A DNA stretch of 55,938 nt, from contig DWXD01000051.1 in the NCBI GenBank assembly GCA_019119365.1, positions 1 through 55,938 on the forward strand. The letters run 5' to 3'. The notes beneath the pieces are model-generated. The model was not told the origin of the DNA. It made no database searches and saw only the letters and a program-made list of their open reading frames with translations. Below, piece after piece: positions 25,941 through 34,630 of the stretch. Source of the DNA: Candidatus Gemmiger stercoripullorum (GTDB taxonomy: Bacteria; Bacillota; Clostridia; Oscillospirales; Ruminococcaceae). The position numbers were made by a program, and so were the translations under genes. The number at the start of each line of letters is the position of its first letter. Positions within the stretch are counted from its first letter, which is position 1.

Positions 25941-28007
25941 ATGAAACAAAACAACGAACAACTGATCAAGGGCCTGCCGCGGCGCATCCTGCTGATGCTG
26001 CTCGACTGCGGCCTGATCGTCCTGTGCTATTATCTCGCCATCCTGCTGCGCTTTGACGACACCGGCGCGATCATCGGCGTTGTCGGCGAGCAGGTCCTGC
26101 GCGAAGCCAACCGCCAGCAGGTCATTGTGGCCATGGCGCCGATGCTGTTCTATATCCTGCCGATCTATATGGTCGTGTTCTGGTTCGGCGGCCTGTACGA
26201 GATTATGTGGGAATACGCCGGCATGCGGGACCTAGCGCGCCTGCTCTGCCTGTCCGGTTTGGCGACAGGGCTCATCCTGCTTGTCGATATGTTCTTCCGC
26301 CCGCGCACGATCAGCGGCGCGGTGCTCATCATCGGCGCGGTGTTCAACACGGCGGCGGTCGCGGGGGTACGTTTTCTCTGGCGGTTCGCGCGGGCGCTGC
26401 GCGCCAGCATGGCCGAGCGCAAAAAGAAAAGCGGCCGCACCCGGCGGGACGAAACCCCGCTCCTGATCGTCGGCGCGGGCAACGCCGGGGCCTGGGCCGT
26501 CAACCTCTGCAAAACAAAGAACAACTCGTTCGGCAACCCGGTCGTCATTGTGGACGACGACCTGACCAAGAAAAACCTGCGCGTGCAGGGCGTGCCGGTG
26601 CGCGGCACCATATCGGATATCCCCGAACTTGTGCGCAAATACCATATCGTCGAGATCATCATCGCGATCACGACGCTCAAGGGCGAGCGCCTGCGCGAAG
26701 TCATCAACCTGTGCAACTCCACCCACTGCCGCGTGCGCATGCTCAACGACCCGCAGGCGGTGGACGAGAGCGGCAAGCCGGTCGCGGCCGGCCTGCGCGA
26801 GCTCAACACGGCCGACTTCCTCTCCCGCGATGAGATCCAGCTCAACAACGCCCAGATCTCGGAATACCTGCACGACAAGATCGTGCTGGTCACGGGCGGC
26901 GGCGGGTCGATCGGCAGCGAGCTCTGCCGCCAGATCATGCGCTACAGCCCCCGCCAGCTGCTGATCTTTGACATCTACGAAAACTGCGCCTATGAGCTCG
27001 AGATGGAGCTGCGCAACAAATACGGCGCCGACGCCCACATCGTCACGCTCGTCGGCTCCATCCGCGACAAAGCCCGCCTGGACGAAGTGTTCGAGACCTA
27101 CCACCCGTCGGTCGTCTTCCATGCGGCCGCGCACAAGCATGTGCCGCTCATGGAGGTCAGCCCGGCCGAGGCCGTCAAGAACAACGTCTTCGGCACCAAA
27201 AACCTGCTGACTTCGGCGGCCGAGCATGATGTCGAGCGCTTTGTCCAGCTCTCGACCGACAAGGCCGTCAACCCCACCAACGTCATGGGCTGCACCAAGC
27301 GCATCTGCGAAATGCTAATCCAGACCTATGCCGCCAACACCGATATGAAGTGCATGGCCGTGCGTTTCGGCAACGTGCTGGGTAGCCACGGCAGCGTTAT
27401 CCCGCTGTTTGAGGAGCAGATCAAGCGCGGCGGCCCCGTCACCATCACCCACCCGGACATCGTGCGCTACTTCATGACCATCACCGAAGCCGCGCAGCTC
27501 GTGCTGCAGGCCGGAGGGCTTGCCAAAAGCGGCAGCATCTATGTGCTGGACATGGGCGAACCCGTGCGCATCATGGACCTGGCGACCCGCCTGATCCGCT
27601 TCTACGGCTATGAGCCGGGCTCCGATATCGCCATCGAGATCACCGGCCTGCGCCCGGGCGAAAAGCTGTATGAGGAACTCATGCTCGATTCCGAGCAGGA
27701 CAAGATGCGCAGCACCGCCCACAACAAGATCTTCATCGCCCCGCCCATGGAGATCGACCTGGCGCGCTTCTACACCGACCTGCAGCACCTGCAGCTCTGC
27801 GCCGCCCACAACGACGAAGCCGTCGTCGAGGGCCTGCAGCGCATCGTCGGCCGCTACCACCCCAACCGCAAAGTCAACGAGGACCACAGCGTCAGCGCGG
27901 CGCGGGGCAACACGGCCATTTTTGACAAGAGCGCCGTCGCGGCTGCGGCGGCCGCCAAAGCCGCCCGGAACGCAATGCAGGGGGAGGGGGACCACCATGT
28001 ATCGTGA
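25941..28007 (+). CDS. Membrane-bound nucleotide-sugar 4,6-dehydratase (CapD/PglF/WbpM type)
   Basis: Converts UDP-GlcNAc (likely) to a 4-keto-6-deoxy sugar for surface polysaccharide or glycan synthesis. The 688 residues begin with four membrane helices (about 15-155). A Rossmann-like CoA_binding_3 region follows (about 170-290; LLIVGAGNAGAWAV). The SDR domain has the NAD motif VTGGGGSIGSE at about 313 and the active-site stretch STDKAVNPTNVMGCTKR. Shine-Dalgarno GTAAGGA. The C-terminal ~90 residues are a variable Ala-rich tail. It overlaps the next gene by 11 bases, so the two act as an operon that starts lipid-linked glycan synthesis. Exact sugar product is inference. Confidence 0.9.
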   Translation: MKQNNEQLIKGLPRRILLMLLDCGLIVLCYYLAILLRFDDTGAIIGVVGEQVLREANRQQVIVAMAPMLFYILPIYMVVFWFGGLYEIMWEYAGMRDLARLLCLSGLATGLILLVDMFFRPRTISGAVLIIGAVFNTAAVAGVRFLWRFARALRASMAERKKKSGRTRRDETPLLIVGAGNAGAWAVNLCKTKNNSFGNPVVIVDDDLTKKNLRVQGVPVRGTISDIPELVRKYHIVEIIIAITTLKGERLREVINLCNSTHCRVRMLNDPQAVDESGKPVAAGLRELNTADFLSRDEIQLNNAQISEYLHDKIVLVTGGGGSIGSELCRQIMRYSPRQLLIFDIYENCAYELEMELRNKYGADAHIVTLVGSIRDKARLDEVFETYHPSVVFHAAAHKHVPLMEVSPAEAVKNNVFGTKNLLTSAAEHDVERFVQLSTDKAVNPTNVMGCTKRICEMLIQTYAANTDMKCMAVRFGNVLGSHGSVIPLFEEQIKRGGPVTITHPDIVRYFMTITEAAQLVLQAGGLAKSGSIYVLDMGEPVRIMDLATRLIRFYGYEPGSDIAIEITGLRPGEKLYEELMLDSEQDKMRSTAHNKIFIAPPMEIDLARFYTDLQHLQLCAAHNDEAVVEGLQRIVGRYHPNRKVNEDHSVSAARGNTAIFDKSAVAAAAAAKAARNAMQGEGDHHVS

Positions 28008-28623
28008 CCATATCAAGCGCCTGCTCGACCTCGTGCTCTCGCTGGCGGCCGCCGTTGTGCTCGCCATCCCCATGGCGGCGCTGGCTGTCTGGATCAAGCT
28101 CGACTCGCCCGGCCCCGTCTTTTTCCGCCAGCGGCGTGTCGGCGCGCACAAGGTCCATTTCAACATCCTCAAGTTCCGCACGATGCGCGGGGACACCCCG
28201 CACGATGTGCCCACCCATTTACTTAAAAACGCCGATTCCTACATCACAAAAAGCGGGGCCTTCCTGCGCCGCACCAGCCTGGACGAACTGCCCCAGATCT
28301 ACAACATTATCGCCGGGCAGATGAGCATCATCGGCCCGCGCCCGGCGCTGTACAACCAGTACGACCTGATCGAAGCTCGCGACGCCGTCCACGCCAACGA
28401 CATCCGCCCCGGCCTGACCGGCCTGGCGCAGATCAACGGCCGCGACGAGCTGCCCATCGAGGTCAAGGCCCGCTATGACGGCGAATACGCCGCCGACGTC
28501 ACCTTCCGCCGCGATGTGTCCATCTTTTTCCATTCGATCACCTATGTGTTCGCGCGCCGCGGCGTCGTCGAAGGCGGCACCGGCGCGCTCGATGCCGAAA
28601 AACGGGACGGGCAGCGCCGCTGA
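27997..28623 (+). CDS. Phosphoglycosyl transferase (bacterial sugar transferase, PglC/WcaJ family)
   Basis: 208-residue membrane enzyme that transfers a sugar phosphate from a nucleotide sugar to undecaprenyl phosphate, the committed step of lipid-linked glycan assembly. One re-entrant N-terminal helix (about 8-32, LLDLVLSLAAAVVLAIPMAAL) precedes the catalytic core: SPGPVFFRQRRVG, FKFRTM-type NILKFRTM, RRTSLDELPQIYNI with the catalytic Asp-Glu pair, and SIIGPRPAL. It is the small monotopic form, lacking the WcaJ N-terminal domain. GGGGGAGGGGG Shine-Dalgarno inside the upstream gene. Confidence 0.93.
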   Translation: MYRDHIKRLLDLVLSLAAAVVLAIPMAALAVWIKLDSPGPVFFRQRRVGAHKVHFNILKFRTMRGDTPHDVPTHLLKNADSYITKSGAFLRRTSLDELPQIYNIIAGQMSIIGPRPALYNQYDLIEARDAVHANDIRPGLTGLAQINGRDELPIEVKARYDGEYAADVTFRRDVSIFFHSITYVFARRGVVEGGTGALDAEKRDGQRR

Positions 28624-28753
28624 GGCCGCGTTGGGCGGTCCGGCGCTGTCATTTTGACGGAAAAATGGCGCGCTTTCCCTCTTCAAAAAAGCAGGTTTGC
28701 GGCCCGGCAAACAAAAATACACAAGAAAAAACGGATTTTTTCGTGGAAAACTG
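28624..28753. other. Intergenic region after the sugar transferase
   Basis: No ORF of merit and no good intrinsic terminator. An AT-rich stretch leads to the promoter at 28754. Confidence 0.4.
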
Positions 28754-28782
28754 TTGCAAAAGCCAAGCGGGTTGTGTAAAAT
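28754..28782 (+). promoter_or_regulatory. Promoter of the PucR/CdaR-type regulator
   Basis: TTGCAA (28754-28759), 17-base spacer, TAAAAT (28777-28782). It leaves a leader of about 105 bases. Confidence 0.65.
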
Positions 28783-28895
28783 ATACATCAAGGACCTGTG
28801 GAATTGGGTCAAAATCACGGCCGACAGCCTTTGTGCAGGCATGGCCGCCGTTTGGTCAATCAGCACAAAGCGTTCAGAAGTAAGGAGAGGGCAAC

Positions 28896-29981
28896 ATGGC
28901 GAACAGGGTATTCCAGAATGTGGTCTACCAGATGAAAACCGCGGTCGACCGCGTGGTGGGTGTGGTAGACGAGACCGGGGCCGTCATCGCCTGCTCGGAG
29001 CTGGGGCAGATCGGCGAAATGCGGGAGGGCTTTGCCGCCGGCCGCCTGACTGCCGGCGACGCCTTTACCAAAGACGGCTACGCCTACCACCAGTTCTCCA
29101 ACGCCAAGCATAACGATTACGCCGCTTTTGTGGAAGGGGCGGACGCCACGGCCGCCCAGTTCGCGGCGCTGCTTGCCATCAGCCTGCAGAGCATCAAGCA
29201 GTACCACGACGAAAAGTTCGACAAGACCAACTTCATCAAGAACGTCGTGCTCGACAACATCCTGCCCGGCGATATCTACGCCAAGGCGCGGGAGCTGCAT
29301 TTTGTTTCCGACGTCCAGCGGGTCGTGCTGCTCATCCGCGTCACCAGCGGCAACGACATTTCGGCCTACGACGTCGTCAGCAGCCTCTTCCCGGACAAGC
29401 AGAAGGACTTCGTCTTCAACATCAGCGAGAGCGATACCGTTCTGGTCAAGGAGATCCGCCCGGACAACAACACCCGCGATATGGAAAAGCTCGCGGCCTC
29501 CATTGTCGACAACCTCCAGGGCGAGCATTATATCAAGGCCGTCGTCGGCATCGGCACGCCGATCAGCAACATCAAGGACCTGGCTGCCAGCTTCAAGGAG
29601 GCGCAGATCGCCATGGAGGTCGGCAAGGTCTTCGATACCGAAAAACAGGTCATCTCCTACGACCACCTCGGCATCGCCCGCCTGATCTACCAGCTGCCCA
29701 CCACCCTGTGCGACGCCTTCCTGCACGAAGTTTTCAAGCAGGACAGCATCGACAGCCTGGATTCCGAAACGCTGTTCACGATCCAGCGCTTCTTTGAAAA
29801 CAACCTCAACGTATCCGAGACCAGCCGCGGCCTGTTCGTGCACCGCAACACGCTGGTCTACCGCCTGGAAAAGATCAAGAAGCTCACCGGCCTGGACCTG
29901 CGCAAGTTTGACGACGCCATCGTCTTCAAGGTGGCGCTGATGGTCAAAAAGTACCTTTCCGCCAACCCGGCCAAGTATTGA
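28896..29981 (+). CDS. PucR/CdaR-type helix-turn-helix regulator
   Basis: 361-residue probable transcription factor. An N-terminal sensor-like domain (about 1-115, with FVEGADATAAQFAALLAISLQ) is followed by a GGDEF-like middle domain (about 125-260, the CdaR-GGDEF type, without GGDEF residues). A C-terminal PucR HTH spans about 295-355 (FFENNLNVSETSRGLFVHRNTLVYRLEKI). AAGGAGAGG Shine-Dalgarno. It stands alone between the glycan module and ftsEX, and the target genes are not evident. CdaR-like proteins answer to sugar acids, but nothing in the neighbourhood supports that ligand here. Confidence 0.85.
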   Translation: MANRVFQNVVYQMKTAVDRVVGVVDETGAVIACSELGQIGEMREGFAAGRLTAGDAFTKDGYAYHQFSNAKHNDYAAFVEGADATAAQFAALLAISLQSIKQYHDEKFDKTNFIKNVVLDNILPGDIYAKARELHFVSDVQRVVLLIRVTSGNDISAYDVVSSLFPDKQKDFVFNISESDTVLVKEIRPDNNTRDMEKLAASIVDNLQGEHYIKAVVGIGTPISNIKDLAASFKEAQIAMEVGKVFDTEKQVISYDHLGIARLIYQLPTTLCDAFLHEVFKQDSIDSLDSETLFTIQRFFENNLNVSETSRGLFVHRNTLVYRLEKIKKLTGLDLRKFDDAIVFKVALMVKKYLSANPAKY

Positions 29982-29988
29982 TCCGCCT

Positions 29989-30023
29989 ACGCCCCCCGGC
30001 AGCATGGCTGCCGGGGGCGTTTT
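29989..30023 (+). terminator. Terminator of the PucR-type gene
   Basis: ACGCCCCCCGGCAG (29989-30002) pairs with CTGCCGGGGGCGT (30008-30020), followed by TTTTG. Confidence 0.75.
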
Positions 30024-30117
30024 GCGTTGTGCGCGCCAAATTTTACAAACTTTCCACAATTCCCGCCCGCAGGCGCAAAAAATGCGTTCCGCCGCGCACC
30101 GGGGGCCCCGCGCCGCC

Positions 30118-30146
30118 TTGACGCCGGGCAATTTCCATGGTAGAGT
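30118..30146 (+). promoter_or_regulatory. Promoter of the ftsEX operon
   Basis: TTGACG (30118-30123), 17-base spacer, TAGAGT (30141-30146), then a ~110-base leader. Confidence 0.55.
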
Positions 30147-30261
30147 AATAGTTGTTGAACTGCGCGCTTTTTTAAAGCGGAGCCCCGGCGGCGTCCGTTT
30201 TCCGCGCAGGGCTGCCATTGTATGTTTCGGCAGGGAAGTAGCTTTACCGCAGGAGAATACC

Positions 30262-31011
30262 ATGATCGAATTTGAACATGTTTCCAAAGTCTACGAGACG
30301 CAGAACGATGAAAACGTTGCGCTGGAAGATATCAACATCCAGATTGACGAAGGCGAGTTCGTCTTTGTGCTGGGGCATTCCGGCGCCGGCAAATCGACCT
30401 TCCTCAAGCTGATGCTGATGGAGGAAAAGCCCACCGAGGGCCGCGTCATCATCAACGACCAGGACCTCACCCGCCTGCGCCGCCGTAAGGTGCCCTACAT
30501 GCGCCGCCAGATGGGCGTGGTGTTCCAGGATTTCCGCCTGATCCCGACAATGACCGTCTACGAGAACGTGGCTTTCGCCATGCGCGTGACCAATATCTCG
30601 ACCAAGACCATCAAGAACCGCGTGCCGTTCGCGCTGTCCCTCGTCGGCCTGGAGGATAAGATGGACCGCCTGCCGGACGAACTTTCCGGCGGCGAGCAGC
30701 AGCGCGTGGCGGTGGCCCGCGCGCTGGCGCACGGGCCCAAGCTCATCATTGCGGACGAGCCTACCGGCAACATCGACCCCGAGCTCAGCATGGACATCAT
30801 GCAGCTGTTCGAGGCCATCAACAAGGTACATATCACGGTCGTCGTGGTCACGCACGAGCATGAGCTCGTGCACAAGCTCGCGGCCAAATACCACAACCGC
30901 GTCATCACGCTGGCGCACGGCCAGGTCGCGGCCGACACCGCCCACCCCGAAGTGGCGCGGCAGTACGAGGCCCGCATGCGTTCCATGGGCCTGGAACCGG
31001 CATATCTGTAA
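30262..31011 (+). CDS. ftsE: Cell-division ATP-binding protein FtsE
   Basis: 249-residue ABC ATPase that powers conformational signalling through FtsX to an outside peptidoglycan hydrolase. Walker [10 protein letters not shown] (about 37-45), Q-loop [10 protein letters not shown], signature LSGGEQQR and Walker [13 protein letters not shown] are all intact, and the H-loop is VVTHEHELV. The ATG follows GCAGGAGAA. A longer open frame upstream overlaps the promoter and is not used. Followed by ftsX after 18 bases. Confidence 0.95.
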   Translation: MIEFEHVSKVYETQNDENVALEDINIQIDEGEFVFVLGHSGAGKSTFLKLMLMEEKPTEGRVIINDQDLTRLRRRKVPYMRRQMGVVFQDFRLIPTMTVYENVAFAMRVTNISTKTIKNRVPFALSLVGLEDKMDRLPDELSGGEQQRVAVARALAHGPKLIIADEPTGNIDPELSMDIMQLFEAINKVHITVVVVTHEHELVHKLAAKYHNRVITLAHGQVAADTAHPEVARQYEARMRSMGLEPAYL

Positions 31012-31029
31012 CAGGGGAGGGGCGTAAGT

Positions 31030-31935
31030 ATGCGTTTTTCCAGCTTTATCTATCTTGTCGGGCAGGGCCTGCACAGCATGAAGGCCAACCGCCTGATGAC
31101 CTTTGCCTCCATGGGCGTGCTGACCGTCTGCATGATTCTGGTCGGCACGGCGTTTCTGTTCGGCGTCAATATCGACGCCGTCGTGCAGTACATGGGCTCC
31201 CAGAACGAGAGCTACGTCTCGGTCAGCGACGACGCCACCGAGGAGCAGATCAACGCCCTGGGCGACCAGATCGGCGCGGTGAACGGCGTGTCTTCGGTCG
31301 TGTTCATCTCGCGGGAGGAAGCGCTGCAGCAGTATGACACGATGCTCTCCTCCTACACCGACCTCTACGCCGCCCTGGCGGAGGACAACCCCCTGCCGCA
31401 GATGTTCTGCGTCTCGGTCAACGACGTGGCCCAGATGCAGCGCATCGTCGACGAGATCAGCACCTTCGAATTCGTCGACGGCGTCGACGCCGCCATCGAC
31501 ACGGCCAACACCTTCCTCTCTTTGCAGCGCATCGTCAACTATATCTGCATCGGTCTGGTGGGCGTGCTGGCGCTGGTCAGCATCGTCGTCATCAGCAACA
31601 CCATCCGCATCACGGTGTTCGCCCGCCGCAAGGAGATCGCCATCATGAAGCTCGTCGGCGCGACCAACGGCTTTATCCGGTTCCCCTTCTTTGTCGAAGG
31701 CACCACCTCCGGCCTGCTGGCGGCGGCCATCTCCTCCGGCATCGTCTGCGGGGCGTACTATGCGCTGTACCGCTGGTATCTTGAACACCCCACCAACCTG
31801 ACCCAGATGTTCGGCGGCACACTGGTTCCGCTGCAGCAGGTGTGGTATTTCGTGGTCATCGGCTTTGTCGCGTTCGGCTTTGTGCTGTGCGGCATCGGCA
31901 CCGCCACCAGCATCCGCAAGCATCTCAACGTCTGA
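31030..31935 (+). CDS. ftsX: Cell-division membrane protein FtsX
   Basis: 301-residue permease-like partner of FtsE. Four predicted helices: about 24-45, 175-200, 225-250 and 270-293. An extracellular domain (about 50-165) lies between the first two; in homologues it contacts the hydrolase. [23 protein letters not shown] is the family signature. The M23 gene follows 19 bases later, the expected regulated hydrolase (as with EnvC or PcsB-type systems). Confidence 0.94.
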   Translation: MRFSSFIYLVGQGLHSMKANRLMTFASMGVLTVCMILVGTAFLFGVNIDAVVQYMGSQNESYVSVSDDATEEQINALGDQIGAVNGVSSVVFISREEALQQYDTMLSSYTDLYAALAEDNPLPQMFCVSVNDVAQMQRIVDEISTFEFVDGVDAAIDTANTFLSLQRIVNYICIGLVGVLALVSIVVISNTIRITVFARRKEIAIMKLVGATNGFIRFPFFVEGTTSGLLAAAISSGIVCGAYYALYRWYLEHPTNLTQMFGGTLVPLQQVWYFVVIGFVAFGFVLCGIGTATSIRKHLNV

Positions 31936-31954
31936 CGGCAGGGGAGGGAAAGGC

Positions 31955-33190
31955 ATGACACACCGCATTCTGGCCGCGCGGCTGCGGCGCTGCCTGGCGT
32001 TTGCGCTGGCGCTGCTCATGGCCGCCGTGCTGGCCATGCAGGCCACGCGCCCGGCGCTGGCCGACGATAAGCAGAAAGAGCTGGAAAACAAGAAAAACCA
32101 GATCCAGCAGGAACTCGACGCGCTCAAGCAGGAGCAGACGCAGAACCAGGAAACGATCGACTCCGCCGAAGCCCAGCGCGAAACGGCCACCAAGAAGAAA
32201 GACCTGCTGCAGCAGCAGATGGCCGTCATCCAGCAGAAGATCGACGACCTGGAAGCCCAGATCGCTGAAAAAGAGCAGGAGATCACCGACAAGCAGGCCG
32301 AAGTCGACGCCAAACAGGCGGAGTTCGACGGCCAGCTCGACGCTTTCAAGGAGCGCCTGACCGCCATGCAGCGCCTGAACACCAGCGGCGCGATCGACCT
32401 GCTCTCCAACGCCTCCAACATGTTCCAGCTGCTCACCTTCAACCGCGTGCTGGACAGCATCGCGGCGCAGGACCAGGAGATCTGCACCGAGCTGGACACA
32501 CAGAAAAAGCAGCTGGAAACCGAAAAAGCCCAGCTGGAGACCGAAAAGGCCGAGCTGGAAACACAGGAAGCCGCCCAGGTCGCCAACCACAACGACCTGA
32601 ACAACACCGCCACCCAGCTGGCCGGGACCATCCAGCAGCTGGACAGCACGATCAGCGACGCCGAAGCGATGGATCAGGCGCTGGCCAGCGCCATCAGCGA
32701 TAAGCAGGAGGAATTCAACCGCGCAGCCGATGAGCTGGACAGCTACCTGCGCTCGCTGATCAGCGACGCGCAGAACAACTACGCCTCCGCGCCGATCAGC
32801 TGCTCGCTCAACTTCATCTGCCCGCTGGATACCTACAAATATATCTCCTGCCAGTACGGCGCGGGCGGCCACAAGGGCGTCGACTTTGCCGCGCCCGGCA
32901 ACACGCCCATCCGCGCCATTGCCTCCGGCCAGGTCATCACGGCCACTTCGCACTACAGCTACGGCAACTATGTCATGGTCTATCACGGCACCGACGACCA
33001 GGGCAACACCTACGCCACGCTCTACGCCCACATGATCCAGTGGCCGTCGGTCAGCGTCGGGCAGGCCGTCTCGCAGGGGGATATCCTCGGCTATGTCGGC
33101 TCCACCGGCAACTCCACCGGCAACCACCTGCACCTGGAGCTGCGCGTCAACGGCGCGCGCACCAACCCGCTGAATTATGTGCCGCATTAA
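31955..33190 (+). CDS. Coiled-coil M23 peptidase, probable FtsEX-controlled hydrolase
   Basis: 411 residues. A signal peptide (cleavage after ATRPALA) is followed by a long coiled coil (about 35-285, Gln/Glu/Lys heptads, with two near-repeats QLETEKAQLETEKAELET). The C-terminal LytM/M23 domain (about 305-410) has zinc ligands in GHKGVDFA and HLHLEL, so it looks active, unlike the degenerate LytM of E. coli EnvC. The coiled coil is the part that docks on FtsX in homologues. GGGGAGGGAAAGG Shine-Dalgarno. Its place directly after ftsX supports a role in septal peptidoglycan splitting (inference). Confidence 0.9.
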   Translation: MTHRILAARLRRCLAFALALLMAAVLAMQATRPALADDKQKELENKKNQIQQELDALKQEQTQNQETIDSAEAQRETATKKKDLLQQQMAVIQQKIDDLEAQIAEKEQEITDKQAEVDAKQAEFDGQLDAFKERLTAMQRLNTSGAIDLLSNASNMFQLLTFNRVLDSIAAQDQEICTELDTQKKQLETEKAQLETEKAELETQEAAQVANHNDLNNTATQLAGTIQQLDSTISDAEAMDQALASAISDKQEEFNRAADELDSYLRSLISDAQNNYASAPISCSLNFICPLDTYKYISCQYGAGGHKGVDFAAPGNTPIRAIASGQVITATSHYSYGNYVMVYHGTDDQGNTYATLYAHMIQWPSVSVGQAVSQGDILGYVGSTGNSTGNHLHLELRVNGARTNPLNYVPH

Positions 33191-33225
33191 ACAGCCCGCC
33201 TGCAGAAACGCAAAGGGGGAAAATT

Positions 33226-33330
33226 ATGCAGAACAAACCGCATAAAACCGGGGCGCGCGTCGCCTGTCTGGTCATCGCCGTCATGATGGTGCTGGGGCTG
33301 TTTTCCACGCTGCTCTACGCCCTGGTTTAA
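33226..33330 (+). CDS. Small single-pass membrane protein, 34 residues
   Basis: ATG preceded by an AAAGGGGGAAA Shine-Dalgarno at good spacing. It encodes a basic start (MQNKPHKTGAR) and one hydrophobic helix of about 20 residues (VACLVIAVMMVLGLFSTLLY). It lies 36 bases after the hydrolase and 81 before the S41 gene, in the ftsEX operon. No homologue family is recognised. The layout resembles small divisome or sporulation membrane peptides, but that is inference. Confidence 0.6.
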   Translation: MQNKPHKTGARVACLVIAVMMVLGLFSTLLYALV

Positions 33331-33411
33331 ATGCAAGAGAAAAGGTCCGGCCTTCTGCGCAGCAATGCGCGGGGGCCGTTTGGCCTGTTTTATGTAAGGA
33401 GAATCCGCCTG

Positions 33412-34620
33412 ATGAGCAAAAAAGTGAACCTTGCAGTGGCGGCCACCGTGACGCTGATCGCGATGGCGGTCACGTTTTCGATCACGATGGTCGTCTCGAT
33501 GAACATGTTCAACGACATCGTCACCGGCGTCAAAAACCGCGAACAGATGTACAACAAACTCTCCGAGATCGACCGCTATGTGCGCAACAACGAGTATGCC
33601 GACATCAACGAGGACACCCTCAACGATACCATCGCCTCCGGCTACATGCTCGGCATCAGCGACCCGTATGCGCGCTACTATTCGGCCGCTGCCTACACCG
33701 AGCGCGTCGGCCTTGAAAACGGCCGCCTGATGGGCGTGGGCGTCTCGATCATCAAGGACGCGACCTCCGGCTATGCGCGCATCCTGCGCGTGTACGACGG
33801 CAGCCCCGCCGCCGAAAACGGCCTGCAGGCGGGCGGTTTCATCACGTCGGTCAACGGCACCAGCGTGCGCACCATGACCGATACCGCCGCCGTCAACTCC
33901 GCCCTCACCGGCGAAAGCGGCAGCACGGTCACGCTCGGCTACCTCACGCCCGACCGCCAGGAGCAGTCGTTTGATCTTGTGCGCACCAACTACACGGTTG
34001 CCACCGTGTTTCCGCAGCTGCTGGAAAACGGCGTCGGCTATGTCGATATCGACTCTTTTGCCGAAGGCAGCGGCCTTGAATTCCGCACCGCCGTCGACAA
34101 TCTGATCGGCCAGGGCGCGCTCTCCTTTGTGTTTGATCTGCGCGACAACACCGGCGACGACCTCAACGCGGCGCTGATCGCCGCCGATTACTGCGTCCCG
34201 GCCGGGCTTATCGCCCAGAGCCAGGCCAAGGACGGGACCGTCACCGACCTGCGCGTTTCGGACGACCACGAGATCACCGCCCCCGTCGTCTGCCTTGTCA
34301 ACAGCGGCACGGCGGGCGGCGCCGAGCTGTTCGCCAACGCCCTGCGCCGGATGAGCGGCGCCAGCCTTATCGGCACCACAACGGCGGGCAAGGGGGTGCT
34401 GCTCTCCGAGCCGCAGAGCTTCTCCGACGGCAGCGCCTGCGTGATCACGGTCGGCCTGCTGCTGGACAACGAGGGCGGCACCTGGAACGGCAGCGGCCTT
34501 ACCCCCGATATCGAAGCCGCCCTGACCACCGACGAGCAGAGCAGCTACTACGACTTTACCGTCGAGACCGACCCGCAGATCAACCGTGCTGTCACCGCGC
34601 TGGCGGCGCTTGTCAGCTGA
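33412..34620 (+). CDS. S41 (CtpB-like) family protein with PDZ domain, predicted protease-dead
   Basis: 402-residue envelope protein: N-terminal membrane anchor (about 7-32), S41 N-terminal helical part, PDZ domain (about 103-180; GVGVSIIKDATSGYARILRVYD, SPAAENGLQAGG) and a C-terminal S41 core. Aligned by eye to B. subtilis CtpB (triad S309, K334, Q338), the serine position is Gly302 (NSGTAGGAEL instead of a GSASASE-type loop), the lysine is kept (Lys327 in AGKGVLL) and the glutamine position is Leu331. The S-to-K distance of 25 is conserved, so the alignment is firm. GTAAGGAGAA Shine-Dalgarno. ftsE-ftsX-ctpB is the B. subtilis order. It probably acts as a pseudoprotease scaffold. Confidence 0.85.
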   Translation: MSKKVNLAVAATVTLIAMAVTFSITMVVSMNMFNDIVTGVKNREQMYNKLSEIDRYVRNNEYADINEDTLNDTIASGYMLGISDPYARYYSAAAYTERVGLENGRLMGVGVSIIKDATSGYARILRVYDGSPAAENGLQAGGFITSVNGTSVRTMTDTAAVNSALTGESGSTVTLGYLTPDRQEQSFDLVRTNYTVATVFPQLLENGVGYVDIDSFAEGSGLEFRTAVDNLIGQGALSFVFDLRDNTGDDLNAALIAADYCVPAGLIAQSQAKDGTVTDLRVSDDHEITAPVVCLVNSGTAGGAELFANALRRMSGASLIGTTTAGKGVLLSEPQSFSDGSACVITVGLLLDNEGGTWNGSGLTPDIEAALTTDEQSSYYDFTVETDPQINRAVTALAALVS

Positions 34621-34630
34621 GGGCGGGGCG

